NCBI RefSeq assembly: GCF_009858245.1
Contig: NZ_VMSB01000001.1
Location: 2,733,623 to 2,797,622 of the forward strand
DNA length: 64,000 nt
Direction of reading: 5' to 3'
Origin: Ornithinibacter aureus
GTDB lineage: Bacteria; Actinomycetota; Actinomycetes; Actinomycetales; Dermatophilaceae
The notes beneath the pieces are model-generated. The model was not told the origin of the DNA. It saw only the letters and a list, made by a program, of their open reading frames with translations, and did not search any database. The position numbers and the translations under genes were made by a program. Shown here piece by piece: positions 24,579 to 33,977 of this stretch (positions within the stretch are counted from its first letter, which is position 1; each line of letters begins with the position of its first letter).

Positions 24579-25712
24579 GTGAGCGACCCCCGTGAGCAGA
24601 CCTCCATCACGTACGCCGGGGCTGGCGTCGACGTCGAGGCCGGTGACAAGGCCGTCGAGCTGATGAAGGCCAGTGTGCGCCGGGCCACCCGCCCCGAGGT
24701 GCTCGGGGGCCTCGGGGGATTCGCCGGCATGTTCGACGCCAGCGCGATCGCCCGGATGGCCCGCCCCGTGCTCGCCACGAGCACCGACGGCGTCGGCACC
24801 AAGGTCGCCATCGCGCAGGCGCTGGACCGGCACGACACCATCGGTTTCGACCTCGTCGGCATGGTCGTCGACGACATCGTCGTGTGCGGGGCCGAGCCGC
24901 TGTTCATGACCGACTACATCGCCTGCGGCAAGGTCGTGCCCGAGCGCATCGCGGCCATCGTGTCGGGCATCGCCCGCGCGTGCGAGCAGGCCGGCGTCGC
25001 CCTGGTCGGCGGCGAGACCGCTGAGCACCCCGGACTGCTCGGCGTCGACGAGTACGACGTGGCGGGTGCCGCCACCGGTGTCGTCGAGCACGCCGACGTC
25101 CTCGGCCCGCAGCGGGTCGCCCCCGGTGACGTTGTCCTCGGCCTGGCCAGCAGCGGCCTGCACTCCAACGGCTACTCCCTCGTGCGCCGGGTCATCGCCC
25201 ACGCGGGCTGGGCCCTGGACCGGCACGTCGATGAGTTCGGGCGCACCCTCGGCGAAGAGCTCCTCGAGCCGACCCGCGTCTACTCCGCCGACCTGCTGGC
25301 CCTCATCCGGGCGGACGGCGTCGACGTGCACGCCCTCTCGCACGTCACCGGGGGCGGGCTCGGGGCCAACCTCGCGCGCGTCCTGCCCGACCACCTGCAC
25401 GCCCGGGTCGACCGCGCCACCTGGACCCCGCCGGCGATCTTCTCCACCGTCGGCCGGCTCGGCTCGGTGCCGCAGGCCGACCTCGAGCGCACCCTCAACC
25501 AGGGGGTCGGCTTCGTGGCCATGGTCCCGGCCGACTCGGTCGACGCCGCCACAGCTCTCCTCGAAGCACGCGGCATCCGGACCTGGGCGATGGGCGAGGT
25601 GCACGAGGCCGCCACCGCCCCCATCGAGGACGGCATCGAGGTCGTCAGCGGCGCCAAGGGTGTCGACGGCGGCTCGGTCCAGGTCGTCGGCTCCCACCCC
25701 ACCTCCGCCTGA
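24579..25712 (+). CDS. purM: phosphoribosylformylglycinamidine cyclo-ligase
   Basis: 377 residues from GTG 24579 (VSDPREQTSITYAGAGVDVE is the standard opening). Fifth step of purine synthesis: ATP-dependent closure of FGAM to AIR. Signatures: LGGLGGFAGMFD, ATSTDGVGTKVAIAQ, GFDLVGMVVDDIVVCGAEPLFMTDYIACG, GGETAEHPG, LGLASSGLHSNGYSLVR, HVTGGGLGANL. Cytosolic homodimer. No purF is next to it in this window (upstream is the toxin-antitoxin pair), but DUF3073 and valine dehydrogenase lie a few kb downstream, echoing a known actinobacterial neighbourhood. Confidence 0.96.
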   Translation: MSDPREQTSITYAGAGVDVEAGDKAVELMKASVRRATRPEVLGGLGGFAGMFDASAIARMARPVLATSTDGVGTKVAIAQALDRHDTIGFDLVGMVVDDIVVCGAEPLFMTDYIACGKVVPERIAAIVSGIARACEQAGVALVGGETAEHPGLLGVDEYDVAGAATGVVEHADVLGPQRVAPGDVVLGLASSGLHSNGYSLVRRVIAHAGWALDRHVDEFGRTLGEELLEPTRVYSADLLALIRADGVDVHALSHVTGGGLGANLARVLPDHLHARVDRATWTPPAIFSTVGRLGSVPQADLERTLNQGVGFVAMVPADSVDAATALLEARGIRTWAMGEVHEAATAPIEDGIEVVSGAKGVDGGSVQVVGSHPTSA

Positions 25713-25768
25713 CCCGCGACTTCTTGCACTGCAGCCACCCCCACACACGAAGTTGGGGTGGGTGAGTA

Positions 25769-25790
25769 CCCGGGCTCATGACAGCCCGGG
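25769..25790 (+). terminator. hairpin terminator candidate after purM
   Basis: Perfect 8-bp stem CCCGGGCT/AGCCCGGG with a 6-nt loop, 56 bp after the purM stop and 24 bp before the next start. No U-run. Confidence 0.5.
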
Positions 25791-25813
25791 CCTGACGGGG
25801 TCAGGGTCATGGT

Positions 25814-26317
25814 GTGCCCACAGCCGATCGGAACCCCGCCGCGCCCTCGACCTCCGCGGTGAGTCGACCGATGTCCGCCGCTGGCCCCGCGACATCCGCC
25901 GCTTGGCACCCCACATCCGCAGCTGTGCACCCGCAGTCCGAGGCCGCGCGCCCCACCGCGCCCACCAGCCGCCGTCAGATCGCGGATGCCGGTCGGGCGG
26001 ACATCGTCATGGGCTGGGCCCGCGGTGCCCTGGCGGTCGCCACCGCCACCGTGCTCACGCTCGTCGTGGCCCGAGTGGGCTCTGGACGATCTCCCTTCGG
26101 TGTGCTCACCCACAGGGGAACACCCGGGACGTTCGCCCAACAGGTGTCGGAGTTCACTGCAACCGTGTTGCCCGGCCTGCTCGTCGCCTGGTGCCTGGGC
26201 TTCGCAGCGGCGGCCGTTGCCGTCCGGGCGACGTGGCTGGGGGCCCGCATTGCCGGCGTGCTGGCAGCCGCCCTGGGCGTCGTGGCCGGAACCGCCCTGG
26301 TCGTGCTTAGTCGATGA
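25814..26317 (+). CDS. hypothetical membrane protein, three TM helices
   Basis: 167 residues from GTG 25814. The first 55 residues are Ala/Ser/Pro/Thr-rich and disordered (SAAGPATSAAWHPTSAAVHP); the remainder has three hydrophobic helices: GALAVATATVLTLVVARVG, FTATVLPGLLVAWCLGFAAA and IAGVLAAALGVVAGTALVVL. The real start may be nearer the first helix. Its end overlaps the convergent cysteine hydrolase by 11 bp. No family recognised. Confidence 0.5.
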   Translation: MPTADRNPAAPSTSAVSRPMSAAGPATSAAWHPTSAAVHPQSEAARPTAPTSRRQIADAGRADIVMGWARGALAVATATVLTLVVARVGSGRSPFGVLTHRGTPGTFAQQVSEFTATVLPGLLVAWCLGFAAAAVAVRATWLGARIAGVLAAALGVVAGTALVVLSR

Positions 26318-26867
26318 TGGTGATCTGCGGCCCGTAGAGCGACATGGCGTCCAGCGCACGCTGGTGGTTCTCCTCGCTCGACCCCGCGCACCCGGCGGCC
26401 GCGATGTGAACCGTGGCCCCGGCATCCGCCGCAGGCAACGCAGTCGAGAGCACGCAGCAGTCGGTCGACACCCCCGTCAGGGTCAGCCGGGCGCCCTCGC
26501 CGACGAGGTCGCGCAGCACCGGCCATTTGCCGAACGTGCCCGCCGTGACCACGTGGCCGGCAACGTCGGCCAGTTCCGGCACGACGGCGTACAGCGGGTC
26601 GTCACCCGGCACGAGCGCGAACGGCCACTCCTCGTAGTACGGCCTCCACGAGCCGCCGAGCGACGGGTCGGCCACGAAGCGCGTGATGATGGTGCGCGAC
26701 GGGGTGGATGCCGCGGCGAGCCTCGCGATGTGATCGACCGTCCCAGCCCACATCGCCGACCCCCACGGTGAGTTCTGCGGGTCGGCGAAGATGACCTGGG
26801 GGTCGACGATGACGAGCCAGTCGCCGCCCGCGCCGTCCGAGCCCCTCGGGGCGTGCGCGTCAGCCAT
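26307..26867 (-). CDS. isochorismatase-like cysteine hydrolase
   Basis: 186 residues. The catalytic triad of the family is present: Asp in WLVIVDPQVIF, Lys in AGTFGKWPVLRDL, Cys in LTGVSTDCCVLSTALPA. Cis-peptide and C-terminal helices follow. Members hydrolyse amides or ureido compounds (nicotinamide, N-carbamoyl amines) as well as isochorismate. It starts inside the last codons of the NCS1 permease gene (8-bp overlap), so a nucleobase-, ureide- or nicotinamide-like compound taken up by the permease is the likely substrate (inference). Confidence 0.85.
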   Translation of the reverse strand: MADAHAPRGSDGAGGDWLVIVDPQVIFADPQNSPWGSAMWAGTVDHIARLAAASTPSRTIITRFVADPSLGGSWRPYYEEWPFALVPGDDPLYAVVPELADVAGHVVTAGTFGKWPVLRDLVGEGARLTLTGVSTDCCVLSTALPAADAGATVHIAAAGCAGSSEENHQRALDAMSLYGPQITIID

Positions 26868-28356
26868 CGACGAGAGCTTCCTGCTGCTCCACCTTTGCCC
26901 GGCGCGCCACGTAGGTCACCGCGAACGACAGGACCAGGGCGAGCAGCACCCCGAGGTTGGCGTACGGCCAGGCACCTTCCCAGTACCCACCGGCCGGGTC
27001 GTCGACGTACGTGCCGAGGCGAAGCGGCTCCAGGAGGTAGCCCTGCCAGTTGTTCCACGCGGCATCCTGGGCGAAGTTGTTGACGACCAGGCCCCAGCCG
27101 ATCACCGACGCGACCCCCATCGTCGCGATCGAGACCCAGTCCCACGAGCCGTAGCGACCGCGCACGTCGAACAGGGCGTCGTCGTCGTAGTCGCGCTTGC
27201 GCAGGGCGATGTCGGCGATCATGATCCCTGCCCACGACGCGAGCGGCACCCCGAGGGTGATGAGGAAGCTCTGGAACGGCCCGAGGAAGTCCTGCGCCAC
27301 GAAGACGACGAAGAACGTGCCCAGGGTGAGGATGATGCCGTCGACCAGGGCCGCGGCCGGCCGCGGGATGCGCACCCCGAGCGAGAGCAGCGTCAGCCCC
27401 GAGGAGTAGATGCCGAGGACGGCGCCGGAGATCAGCGACATGATCACCGCGACGAGGAACGGAACGAGGAACCACGTCGGCAGGATCGTCGCGAGGGTGC
27501 CGATCGGGTCGCTCGGGATGCCGGCCAGCACCTCCTCGTTGGACGCCGAGAGCATCAGCCCGAAGGTCACGAGCAGGACGGGAGCCAAGGCACCGCCGAG
27601 GGTGTTCCAGAAGACGATGGCGCCACCGGAGGCCGACCGGTGCTGGTAGCGCGACCAGTCCGCTGAGATGTTGATCCAGCCCAGGCCGAAGCCCGTCATG
27701 AGCATGACGAACGCGCCGATGACCGACTGCGTCGGGCCGGACGGCAGCGCGGCGACGGCTGACCAGTCGATCTCGCGGGCGGCGATGATGACGAAGAGGA
27801 TCGTCACGGCGCCGGTGACCCAGGTGAGCACCGACTGCATCCGCATGATGATGTGGTAGCCGGCGACCGACGCGAGCACGATGATGGCCGCGACGACGAC
27901 GGCTGCCACGACCTTCGTCCCCGTGCCACCGCCCCAACCGAGCTGCTCGAACACGGTCGCGGTGGCGAGCACGGCCATGATCGCCAGGAAGGTCTCCCAG
28001 CCGATCGACACCAGCCACGAGATGACGCCCGGCACCTTCTGCCCGGTCACCCCGAAGGCGGCGCGAGACAGGATCATCGTCGGGGCCGAACCGCGCTTGC
28101 CGGCGATCGCGACGATGCCGCACAGCACGAACGAGGTGACGATGCCGAGCACCGTGACCAGGGTGGCCTGCCAGAACGAGATGCCGAACCCGAGCACGAA
28201 CGCCGCGTAGGAGATGCCGAAGACCGACACGTTGGCCGCGAACCACGGCCAGAACAGGTCTTTGGGCTGGGCCGTTCGCTCGGACTCGTCGATGATCTCG
28301 ATGCCCGTGGTCTCGATCCCCAGCCGCTGCGTGGCGGCGACGGTGGTGTCAGTCAT
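26860..28356 (-). CDS. NCS1-family nucleobase/cytosine-type permease
   Basis: 498 residues, about 12 membrane helices. Opening DLFWPWFAANVSVFGISYAAFVLGFG is the NCS1 motif, followed by APTMILSRAAFGVTGQKVPG (sodium/substrate site region) and SADWSRYQ in the middle. Typical substrates are cytosine, purines, hydantoin, allantoin or thiamine-like rings; the exact one is not decidable. Inner membrane symporter. First gene of an operon with the cysteine hydrolase; upstream is a DUF3073 gene separated by a hairpin. Confidence 0.88.
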   Translation of the reverse strand: MTDTTVAATQRLGIETTGIEIIDESERTAQPKDLFWPWFAANVSVFGISYAAFVLGFGISFWQATLVTVLGIVTSFVLCGIVAIAGKRGSAPTMILSRAAFGVTGQKVPGVISWLVSIGWETFLAIMAVLATATVFEQLGWGGGTGTKVVAAVVVAAIIVLASVAGYHIIMRMQSVLTWVTGAVTILFVIIAAREIDWSAVAALPSGPTQSVIGAFVMLMTGFGLGWINISADWSRYQHRSASGGAIVFWNTLGGALAPVLLVTFGLMLSASNEEVLAGIPSDPIGTLATILPTWFLVPFLVAVIMSLISGAVLGIYSSGLTLLSLGVRIPRPAAALVDGIILTLGTFFVVFVAQDFLGPFQSFLITLGVPLASWAGIMIADIALRKRDYDDDALFDVRGRYGSWDWVSIATMGVASVIGWGLVVNNFAQDAAWNNWQGYLLEPLRLGTYVDDPAGGYWEGAWPYANLGVLLALVLSFAVTYVARRAKVEQQEALVDG

Positions 28357-28425
28357 GGGGCGAGCATAGGCCCGCGGGCACGCCGATCAGCGACCCCGAC
28401 ACCCGGCTGAGGTAGGGGTCAACGA

Positions 28426-28450
28426 CGGCCCGCACGCAGGGTGCGGGCCG
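28426..28450 (-). terminator. hairpin terminator candidate between DUF3073 and the NCS1 permease
   Basis: Perfect 10-bp GC-rich stem (CGGCCCGCAC/GTGCGGGCCG) with a 5-nt loop, 27 bp beyond the DUF3073 stop in the direction of minus-strand transcription, and 70 bp before the permease start. Confidence 0.6.
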
Positions 28451-28476
28451 CACGAGGTGGCGCGGTCAGGGTGGCG

Positions 28477-28671
28477 TCAACGCCGGCCCGGAGACCACGA
28501 CCCGTAGTCGTCGTCGTCCTCCTCGCGGTCGTCGGTCGAGGTGCGACCGCCGCCCGTCTGGGAAACACCGTGAAGTTCGCGCTCAAGCGCGGAGAGGTCG
28601 GTGTCGGGGCTGAAGTACTTCAGCTCGCGAGCGACCTTCGTCTGCTTGGCTTTGGCTCGGCCGCGCCCCAT
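28477..28671 (-). CDS. DUF3073 family small protein
   Basis: 64 residues from ATG 28671. [20 protein letters not shown] followed by [15 protein letters not shown] is the conserved core of DUF3073, a small basic actinobacterial protein of unknown function; the tail is acidic ([11 protein letters not shown]). In streptomycetes DUF3073 lies between purM and vdh/bldC; here the order purM - (insert) - DUF3073 - vdh is kept. Cytosolic. The upstream region carries a 35-nt palindrome (28711-28745). Confidence 0.88.
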   Translation of the reverse strand: MGRGRAKAKQTKVARELKYFSPDTDLSALERELHGVSQTGGGRTSTDDREEDDDDYGSWSPGRR

Positions 28672-28710
28672 GGCGTGACCCCCTCGTGCGTATGCCGGGG
28701 CGGCACCACA

Positions 28711-28745
28711 CATGGGACGGCCCCGACGTTCGGGGTCATCCCATG
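28711..28745 (-). promoter_or_regulatory. 35-nt near-perfect palindrome upstream of the DUF3073 gene
   Basis: Arms CATGGGA...CCCCGA and TCGGGG...TCCCATG flank a 3-nt centre, with only the 3-nt inner steps cgg/tca partly mismatched. It lies 40 bp upstream of the DUF3073 ATG and 92 bp after the vdh stop, so it may be the vdh terminator or an operator/leader hairpin of DUF3073. Confidence 0.5.
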
Positions 28746-28836
28746 TCGCGGAGCGGTCCCGGGAATGGTGTGTATGTCGTGGCGCCAACGGTACATGAGT
28801 GGAGCAGGTCCGGCGACGTCGTCCCGAACAACGGCC

Positions 28837-29931
28837 TCAGGTGTCGCGATGTTCCCCCGCCGGCAGCCAGGGGCGCGGGCCCCCGGCGGCGATCCGGCGC
28901 TCGGCGAGGCGATCGGCGGCGACCGCGGGGGTGACGTCCTCGGCATCCGCGCTGCGCAGCACCTCGAGGGTGTGGTCGAAGATCGTGGCCGTGCGCCGGC
29001 GGGCCCGCTCCATGTCGAAGCCGTGCAGCTCGTCGCTGACCTGGATCACGCCACCCGCATTGACGAGGAAGTCGGGGGCGTAGGTGATGCCGCGCTCCCG
29101 CAGGCGCTCCGCCGTGCCCCCGTGCCCCTCGCTGACCAGCTGGTTGTTGGCGCCTCCGCAGACGATCCGTGCCCTCAGAAGGTCGACGGTCACCTCGTCG
29201 AGCGCGCCGCCGAGGGCGTTGGGGCTGTAGACGTCGAGCTCCTCGCGCACCAGGTCGTCGACGTCGTTCAGGGCGCAAACGCTGGGGTGCCGCGCGACGA
29301 GGTCGCGGACGGCATCCGGGTTCACGTCGGTGACGACGACCTGTGCACCGTCCTCGAGCAGCTGGTCGGTGAGGCGCCGCCCGACCTTGCCGACCCCGGC
29401 GATGCCGACCCGGCGCCCGGCGAGCGTCGGCTCACCCCAGACGTGCTGCGCTGCCGCCCGCATCCCCTGGAAGACGCCGTAGGCGGTGAGCACGGAGGAG
29501 TCACCGGCGCCACCGCGCTCCGGCGAACGCCCCGTGGCCCACCGGGTCGACTCACCGACGACGTCCATGTCGGCCACGTACGTGCCCACGTCGCAGGCCG
29601 TGACGTAGCGACCGCCGAGGGACTCCACGAACCGCCCGTAGGCGCGCAGCAGCTCGGGGGTCTTGTCGCGGTTCGGATCACCGAGGATGACGCCCTTGCC
29701 ACCGCCGTGGTCGAGCCCGGCGACGGCGTTCTTGCTCGTCATCGCGCGCGACAGGCGCAGCACGTCGGCGAGGGCCTGGTCCATCGAGGCGTAGGGGTGG
29801 AAGCGGGTGCCGCCGAGCCCCGGCCCCAGGGCGGTGTCGTGCAGGGCGATGATCGCTCGCAGGCCGGTGTCGGGGTCGGTGCAGAACACGACCTGCTCGT
29901 GCCCGGCGAGGGTGATGAGTTCGGTGGCCAT
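28837..29931 (-). CDS. vdh: valine/leucine dehydrogenase (Glu/Leu/Phe/Val dehydrogenase family)
   Basis: 364 residues from ATG 29931. Oxidative deamination of branched-chain amino acids with NAD+. Visible: [36 protein letters not shown] (two catalytic lysines), [21 protein letters not shown] (catalytic Asp), the Rossmann motif [12 protein letters not shown], and CGGANNQL. Length and spacing fit valine dehydrogenase of actinomycetes. Cytosolic. It supplies acyl-CoA precursors and ammonium from Val, Leu and Ile. Divergent from fgd, 90 bp apart. Confidence 0.92.
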   Translation of the reverse strand: MATELITLAGHEQVVFCTDPDTGLRAIIALHDTALGPGLGGTRFHPYASMDQALADVLRLSRAMTSKNAVAGLDHGGGKGVILGDPNRDKTPELLRAYGRFVESLGGRYVTACDVGTYVADMDVVGESTRWATGRSPERGGAGDSSVLTAYGVFQGMRAAAQHVWGEPTLAGRRVGIAGVGKVGRRLTDQLLEDGAQVVVTDVNPDAVRDLVARHPSVCALNDVDDLVREELDVYSPNALGGALDEVTVDLLRARIVCGGANNQLVSEGHGGTAERLRERGITYAPDFLVNAGGVIQVSDELHGFDMERARRRTATIFDHTLEVLRSADAEDVTPAVAADRLAERRIAAGGPRPWLPAGEHRDT

Positions 29932-30021
29932 GGGCACTCCTCGTGCTCGGGTCGGTGCGTCACCCACGCTATCGCTGGTGAACCTTTCGGTGGGGTCGGG
30001 GGGCTGGTGCAGGATGGCCCC

Positions 30022-31059
30022 ATGAGCGAGCCACGCGGTCTGCGGGTCGGGTACAAGGCGTCAGCGGAGCAGTTCGCCCCGCGCGAGCTGGCGGGGTATG
30101 CCGTGCGCGCCGAGGAGCTCGGCCTGGACTCGGTGACGATCTCCGACCACTTCCAGCCGTGGCGCCTCGAGGGCGGCCACGCGCCGAACTCCCTGGCATG
30201 GATGCCGTGGGTCCTCGCGCGCACCGAGCGCGTCCTCGTGGGGACCTCGGTGCTCACCCCGACCTTCCGCTACAACCCGGCGGTGCTGGCGCAGACCTTC
30301 GCGACGATGGCGTGCTTGGCGCCCGGGCGGGTCATGCTCGGGGTGGGCACGGGGGAGGCCCTCAACGAGGTGGCGGTCGGGTCGGTCGCCGACGGGCAGT
30401 GGCCCGAGTTCAAGGAGCGCTTCGGTCGCCTGCGCGAGTCGGTGCGGCTCATGCGTGAGCTGTGGACGAAGGACAGCGTCACGTTCGAGGGCGACTACTA
30501 CCGAACCGTGGATGCCGCGATCTACGACCGCCCGGACGCTCCCGTTCCGGTGTACGTCGCCGCCGGGGGGCCGATGGTCGCCCGGTACGCGGGGCGGGTC
30601 GCGCAGGGGTTCATCTGCACCTCGGGCAAGGGGCGCGAGCTCTACGCCGACCAGCTCGTGCCGGCCGTGGACGAGGGCCTGGGCAAGGCCGGGCGCGACC
30701 TCGGTGACATCGACCGGATGATCGAGATCAAGGTCAGCTGGGACCCCGACCCCGAGCAGGCCCTCGCGAACACGCGGTTCTGGGCCCCGCTGTCACTCAG
30801 TGCCGAGCAGAAGCACTCGATCCACAGCCCCGCCGAGATGGAGCGCGCGGCCGACGAGCTGCCCATCGAGCAGGTCGCCAGGCGCTGGGTCGTCGCCTCC
30901 CGCCCCGAGGACGTCGTCGAGGCGCTGCGGATGTACACCGACCTCGGCTTCAACCACCTCGTCGTCCACGGGCCCGGGCACGACCAGGAGCGGTTCCTGT
31001 CCACCTTCGCCGAGCAGGTGCTGCCCGGGGTGCGCGAACTGGTGCCGGCAGCCCGGTGA
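30022..31059 (+). CDS. fgd: F420-dependent glucose-6-phosphate dehydrogenase
   Basis: 345 residues from ATG 30022. Luciferase-like TIM barrel; [29 protein letters not shown] and [18 protein letters not shown] (His of the active site and F420 contacts), [23 protein letters not shown], and [14 protein letters not shown] are diagnostic of FGD. It oxidises glucose-6-phosphate while reducing coenzyme F420, feeding F420H2-dependent reductases. Cytosolic homodimer. Its stop overlaps the next start (GTGA), placing it first in a four-gene plus-strand run. Confidence 0.95.
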   Translation: MSEPRGLRVGYKASAEQFAPRELAGYAVRAEELGLDSVTISDHFQPWRLEGGHAPNSLAWMPWVLARTERVLVGTSVLTPTFRYNPAVLAQTFATMACLAPGRVMLGVGTGEALNEVAVGSVADGQWPEFKERFGRLRESVRLMRELWTKDSVTFEGDYYRTVDAAIYDRPDAPVPVYVAAGGPMVARYAGRVAQGFICTSGKGRELYADQLVPAVDEGLGKAGRDLGDIDRMIEIKVSWDPDPEQALANTRFWAPLSLSAEQKHSIHSPAEMERAADELPIEQVARRWVVASRPEDVVEALRMYTDLGFNHLVVHGPGHDQERFLSTFAEQVLPGVRELVPAAR

Positions 31060-31997
31060 GCGACGACATCGCGGTGAGTGGGCACGTCCCCGCACGGGTG
31101 CCGGCTGCACCGGCTGTGCTGCGGCTGCGCGGCCGCACCTTCGACGCGGGTCACCCGGCCGTGATGGCCATCGTCAACCGCACTCCCGACTCCTTCTGGT
31201 CGGGCAGCCGGCACGCCGATCTCGACTCGGCGCTGGACGCCCTCGACGAGGCCGTGGCCCGGGGAGCCGACATCGTCGACGTCGGCGGCGTCCGGGCCGG
31301 GCAGGAAGGGCCGGTGGTGACCCCCCGCGAGGAGGTCGAGCGGGTGGTGCCGTTCCTCGCGAAGGCGCGCGACCGGCATCCGGACCTCGTCCTCAGCCTC
31401 GACACCTGGCGCGCCGAGGTCGCACGGGAGGCGGCGCAGGAGGCCGGCATCGACCTCGTCAACGACACCTGGGCGGGCCACGACCGCGACCTCGTGCACG
31501 TCGCAGCCCAGATCGGTGCCGGCTACGTCGTGTCGCACACCGGCGGGCTGCCGCCGCGCACCGACCCCGTCGCGGTCACCTACCCGCCCGAGCCGCTCGG
31601 TGTCGTCGCCGATGCCCTGCGGACGCTGCGCGACGGCGCCGCGCGGGCGGTGGATGCCGGGGTGCCCGCCGAGCGCGTGCTCGTCGACCCCACGCTCGAC
31701 TTCGGCAAGACGACCGCGCACTCGCTGACGCTGCTGCGGCACACCGAGGCCGTCGTGGCGCTCGGTTTCCCCGTGCTGCAGGCGCTCTCGCGCAAGGACT
31801 TCGTCGGCGAGACGCTCGACCTGCCGGCTGATGACCGGCTCGAGGGCACCCTGGCCGCCACCGCGGTGGCCGCCTGGCTCGGCGCGACGGTGTTCCGGGC
31901 CCACGACGTGCGGGCCACCCGCCGGGTCGTCGACATGGTCGCGTCGATCCGCGGCGATCGACCCGCCGCCGTCAACGTGCGCGGCGTGCCCGCGTGA
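31056..31997 (+). CDS. dihydropteroate synthase homologue, FolP2-like
   Basis: 313 residues from GTG 31056 overlapping fgd. TIM-barrel pterin-binding motifs are partly kept: [63 protein letters not shown]. The loop that normally reads GGESTRPG is [11 protein letters not shown], losing the Ser/Thr-Arg pair that holds pABA. This matches the FolP2 group of actinobacteria, which lacks proven synthase activity. It is not near other folate genes, and sits between fgd and a CoA transferase, so a role outside folate synthesis is plausible. Confidence 0.82.
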   Translation: MSDDIAVSGHVPARVPAAPAVLRLRGRTFDAGHPAVMAIVNRTPDSFWSGSRHADLDSALDALDEAVARGADIVDVGGVRAGQEGPVVTPREEVERVVPFLAKARDRHPDLVLSLDTWRAEVAREAAQEAGIDLVNDTWAGHDRDLVHVAAQIGAGYVVSHTGGLPPRTDPVAVTYPPEPLGVVADALRTLRDGAARAVDAGVPAERVLVDPTLDFGKTTAHSLTLLRHTEAVVALGFPVLQALSRKDFVGETLDLPADDRLEGTLAATAVAAWLGATVFRAHDVRATRRVVDMVASIRGDRPAAVNVRGVPA

Positions 31998-33127
31998 CGG
32001 GGCCGCTGGACGGCATCCGGGTCATCGAGCTCGGAGGCATAGGCCCGACCCCGTTCGCGGGTCTCATGCTGGCCGAACTGGGCGCCGACGTCGTGCGGAT
32101 CGACCGCCCGGGTGAGCGCAACCCCCTCGCCCTGGCCGCGGGGCTGCGGCGGTCCCGGCCGAGCATCGCGGTGGACCTCAAGTCCTCGGCCGGCAGCGAC
32201 GTCGTCAAACGGCTCGTCGACGGGGCCGACGTGCTCGTCGAGGGCTTCCGGCCCGGGGTGGCGGAGCGGCTGGGACTCGGGCCCGACGAGTGCCTGGCCC
32301 GCAACCCGCGGCTGGTCCACGCGCGGATGACCGGCTGGGGGCAGACCGGGCCATGGGCGCAGCGCGCGGGGCACGACATCACGTATGCCGCGGTGTCGGG
32401 CACGCTGCACGCGCTCGGCCCGGCGGCTCGCCCGGTCACCCCCGTGCCCGTCATCGGCGACTTCGCCGGCGGTTCGATGTACCTCGTCGTCGGGGTGCTC
32501 GCCGCCCTGATCGCCCGCGGCACGACCGGTCGCGGCCAGGTCGTCGACGCCGCCATGGTCGACGGCGCTGCGCACCTGCTGACCATGGTCCACGGACTCC
32601 TCGGGGCAGGTGCCTGGCGCGACCAGCGTGAGGCCAACCTCCTCGACGGTGGGGCTCCCTTCTACGCCGTGTACGAGTGCGCTGACGGGAAGTTCGTCGC
32701 GGTCGGCGCGCTCGAGCCCGAGTTCTGGGCCGAGCTCGTGACGGGGCTCGGCATCGACCTGCCCGGCGAGCAGTACGACCCGGACACCTGGGAGGCCCAG
32801 CGGGCAGCCTTCGCCGCGGCCTTCCTCACGCGCTCGCGCGACGAGTGGGCGGAGCACTTCGAGGGCACCGACGCCTGCGTCGCTCCGGTGCTGTCCCTGC
32901 GCGAGGCCCCGACGCACCCGCACGCCGTCGGTCGTGGCTCCTTCGTCGCCGACGTGAACGGCCACCCCGTGCCGCGACCCGGCCCGCGGCTCTCGGACAC
33001 GCCGCTGCGAGCACCTGGCTTCGAGCCCGTGCCGGGTGCGGACACCCGCTCCTACCTTCTCGCCCACGGCTTCGCTGCCGACGAGGTGGAGGCGCTCATC
33101 ACGTCCGGGGCCGTGGTGCAGGCCTGA
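31994..33127 (+). CDS. CaiB/BaiF family CoA transferase (alpha-methylacyl-CoA racemase-like)
   Basis: 377 residues; GTG start overlaps the folP2-like stop (GTGA). Class III CoA-transferase fold: GIRVIELGGIGPTPFAGLMLAELGADVVRIDRP, DLKSSAGSDVVKRLV, ARMTGWGQTGPWAQRAGHDITYAA with the catalytic Asp, FAGGSMYLVVGVLAAL. The length and the GHDI/YAAVSG context fit AMACR/MCR-type racemases better than CaiB transferases. It would epimerise 2-methyl-branched acyl-CoAs before beta-oxidation, consistent with the enoyl-CoA hydratase 22 bp downstream. Confidence 0.87.
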   Translation: MTGPLDGIRVIELGGIGPTPFAGLMLAELGADVVRIDRPGERNPLALAAGLRRSRPSIAVDLKSSAGSDVVKRLVDGADVLVEGFRPGVAERLGLGPDECLARNPRLVHARMTGWGQTGPWAQRAGHDITYAAVSGTLHALGPAARPVTPVPVIGDFAGGSMYLVVGVLAALIARGTTGRGQVVDAAMVDGAAHLLTMVHGLLGAGAWRDQREANLLDGGAPFYAVYECADGKFVAVGALEPEFWAELVTGLGIDLPGEQYDPDTWEAQRAAFAAAFLTRSRDEWAEHFEGTDACVAPVLSLREAPTHPHAVGRGSFVADVNGHPVPRPGPRLSDTPLRAPGFEPVPGADTRSYLLAHGFAADEVEALITSGAVVQA

Positions 33128-33149
33128 CCCCGTGGGGTTGGATGGCGGG

Positions 33150-33923
33150 ATGAGCCCTTCGCAGAGCGTCAGCACCGTCCTCGTCGAGACCACCGGCGCC
33201 ATCGGCCGGATCACCCTCAACGCTCCCGAGCGCCTCAACGCCGTCGACCCACAGATGTGCGCGGCGGTATCGGATGCCGTGCGCGCCTTCGATGCCGACC
33301 CTGCGGTGCGCGTCATCGCCCTCACCGGCGCCGGCCGGGGGTTCTGTTCGGGGGCCCCGCTGTCGGCCGACGGGGCGAACATGGGCGTGTTGGATGCCGG
33401 CGCCGAACTGGTTCGCGCGGTGCTCGGCTCGCGCACGCCGGTCGTGGCCCTCGTGGGCGGGGTGGCCGCGGGTATCGGGGTGCCGATGGCGCTCGCGTGC
33501 GACTACGTCGTGGCAAGTGACGCGGCATCTTTCGTCCTGGCCTTCACCCGGATCGGGCTCATGCCCGACGGTGGGGCGACGGCCCTCGTGGCTGCGTCGA
33601 TCGGACGGGCGCGGGCGATGCGGCTGGCCATGACGGGCGAGAAGCTGCCCGCGGCCACGGCCGCCGAGTGGGGTCTGGTCGCGGAATGCGTTCCCGCCGA
33701 GTCGTTCTCGGCGCGTTGTGACGAGCTGCTGGCGGCCCTCTCGGTGGGGGCGACCACCGCGTTGGCGGAGGTGAAGATGGCGGTCAACGCGGCATCCGTC
33801 GACGTCGAAGGCGCCCTGGCGCGCGAGGAGGTCGGGCAGGCCGCGCTCAGCCACACCGCCGACTACCGCGAGGGGGTCGCCGCCTTCCTCGCCAAGCGTC
33901 CCGCGGAGTTCACCGGCGCCTGA
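33150..33923 (+). CDS. enoyl-CoA hydratase/isomerase family protein
   Basis: 257 residues from ATG 33150. Crotonase fold: IGRITLNAPERLNAVDPQM, oxyanion-hole stretch LTGAGRGFCSGAPLSADG, and VALVGGVAAGIGVPMALACDYVVAS, AFTRIGLMPDGGAT. The usual first catalytic Glu (position of GMPE) is replaced by VGGVAAGIG...; the second acidic residue is Asp in MPDGGAT, as in several isomerase-type members. Probably acts in beta-oxidation with the upstream racemase. 22-bp gap to that gene suggests one operon. Confidence 0.87.
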   Translation: MSPSQSVSTVLVETTGAIGRITLNAPERLNAVDPQMCAAVSDAVRAFDADPAVRVIALTGAGRGFCSGAPLSADGANMGVLDAGAELVRAVLGSRTPVVALVGGVAAGIGVPMALACDYVVASDAASFVLAFTRIGLMPDGGATALVAASIGRARAMRLAMTGEKLPAATAAEWGLVAECVPAESFSARCDELLAALSVGATTALAEVKMAVNAASVDVEGALAREEVGQAALSHTADYREGVAAFLAKRPAEFTGA

Positions 33924-33977
33924 TCGGTGTTTGCGCAGGTCAGACGGCCTGTCGGTGGTCGTCCGTAGTGTCAGTGC

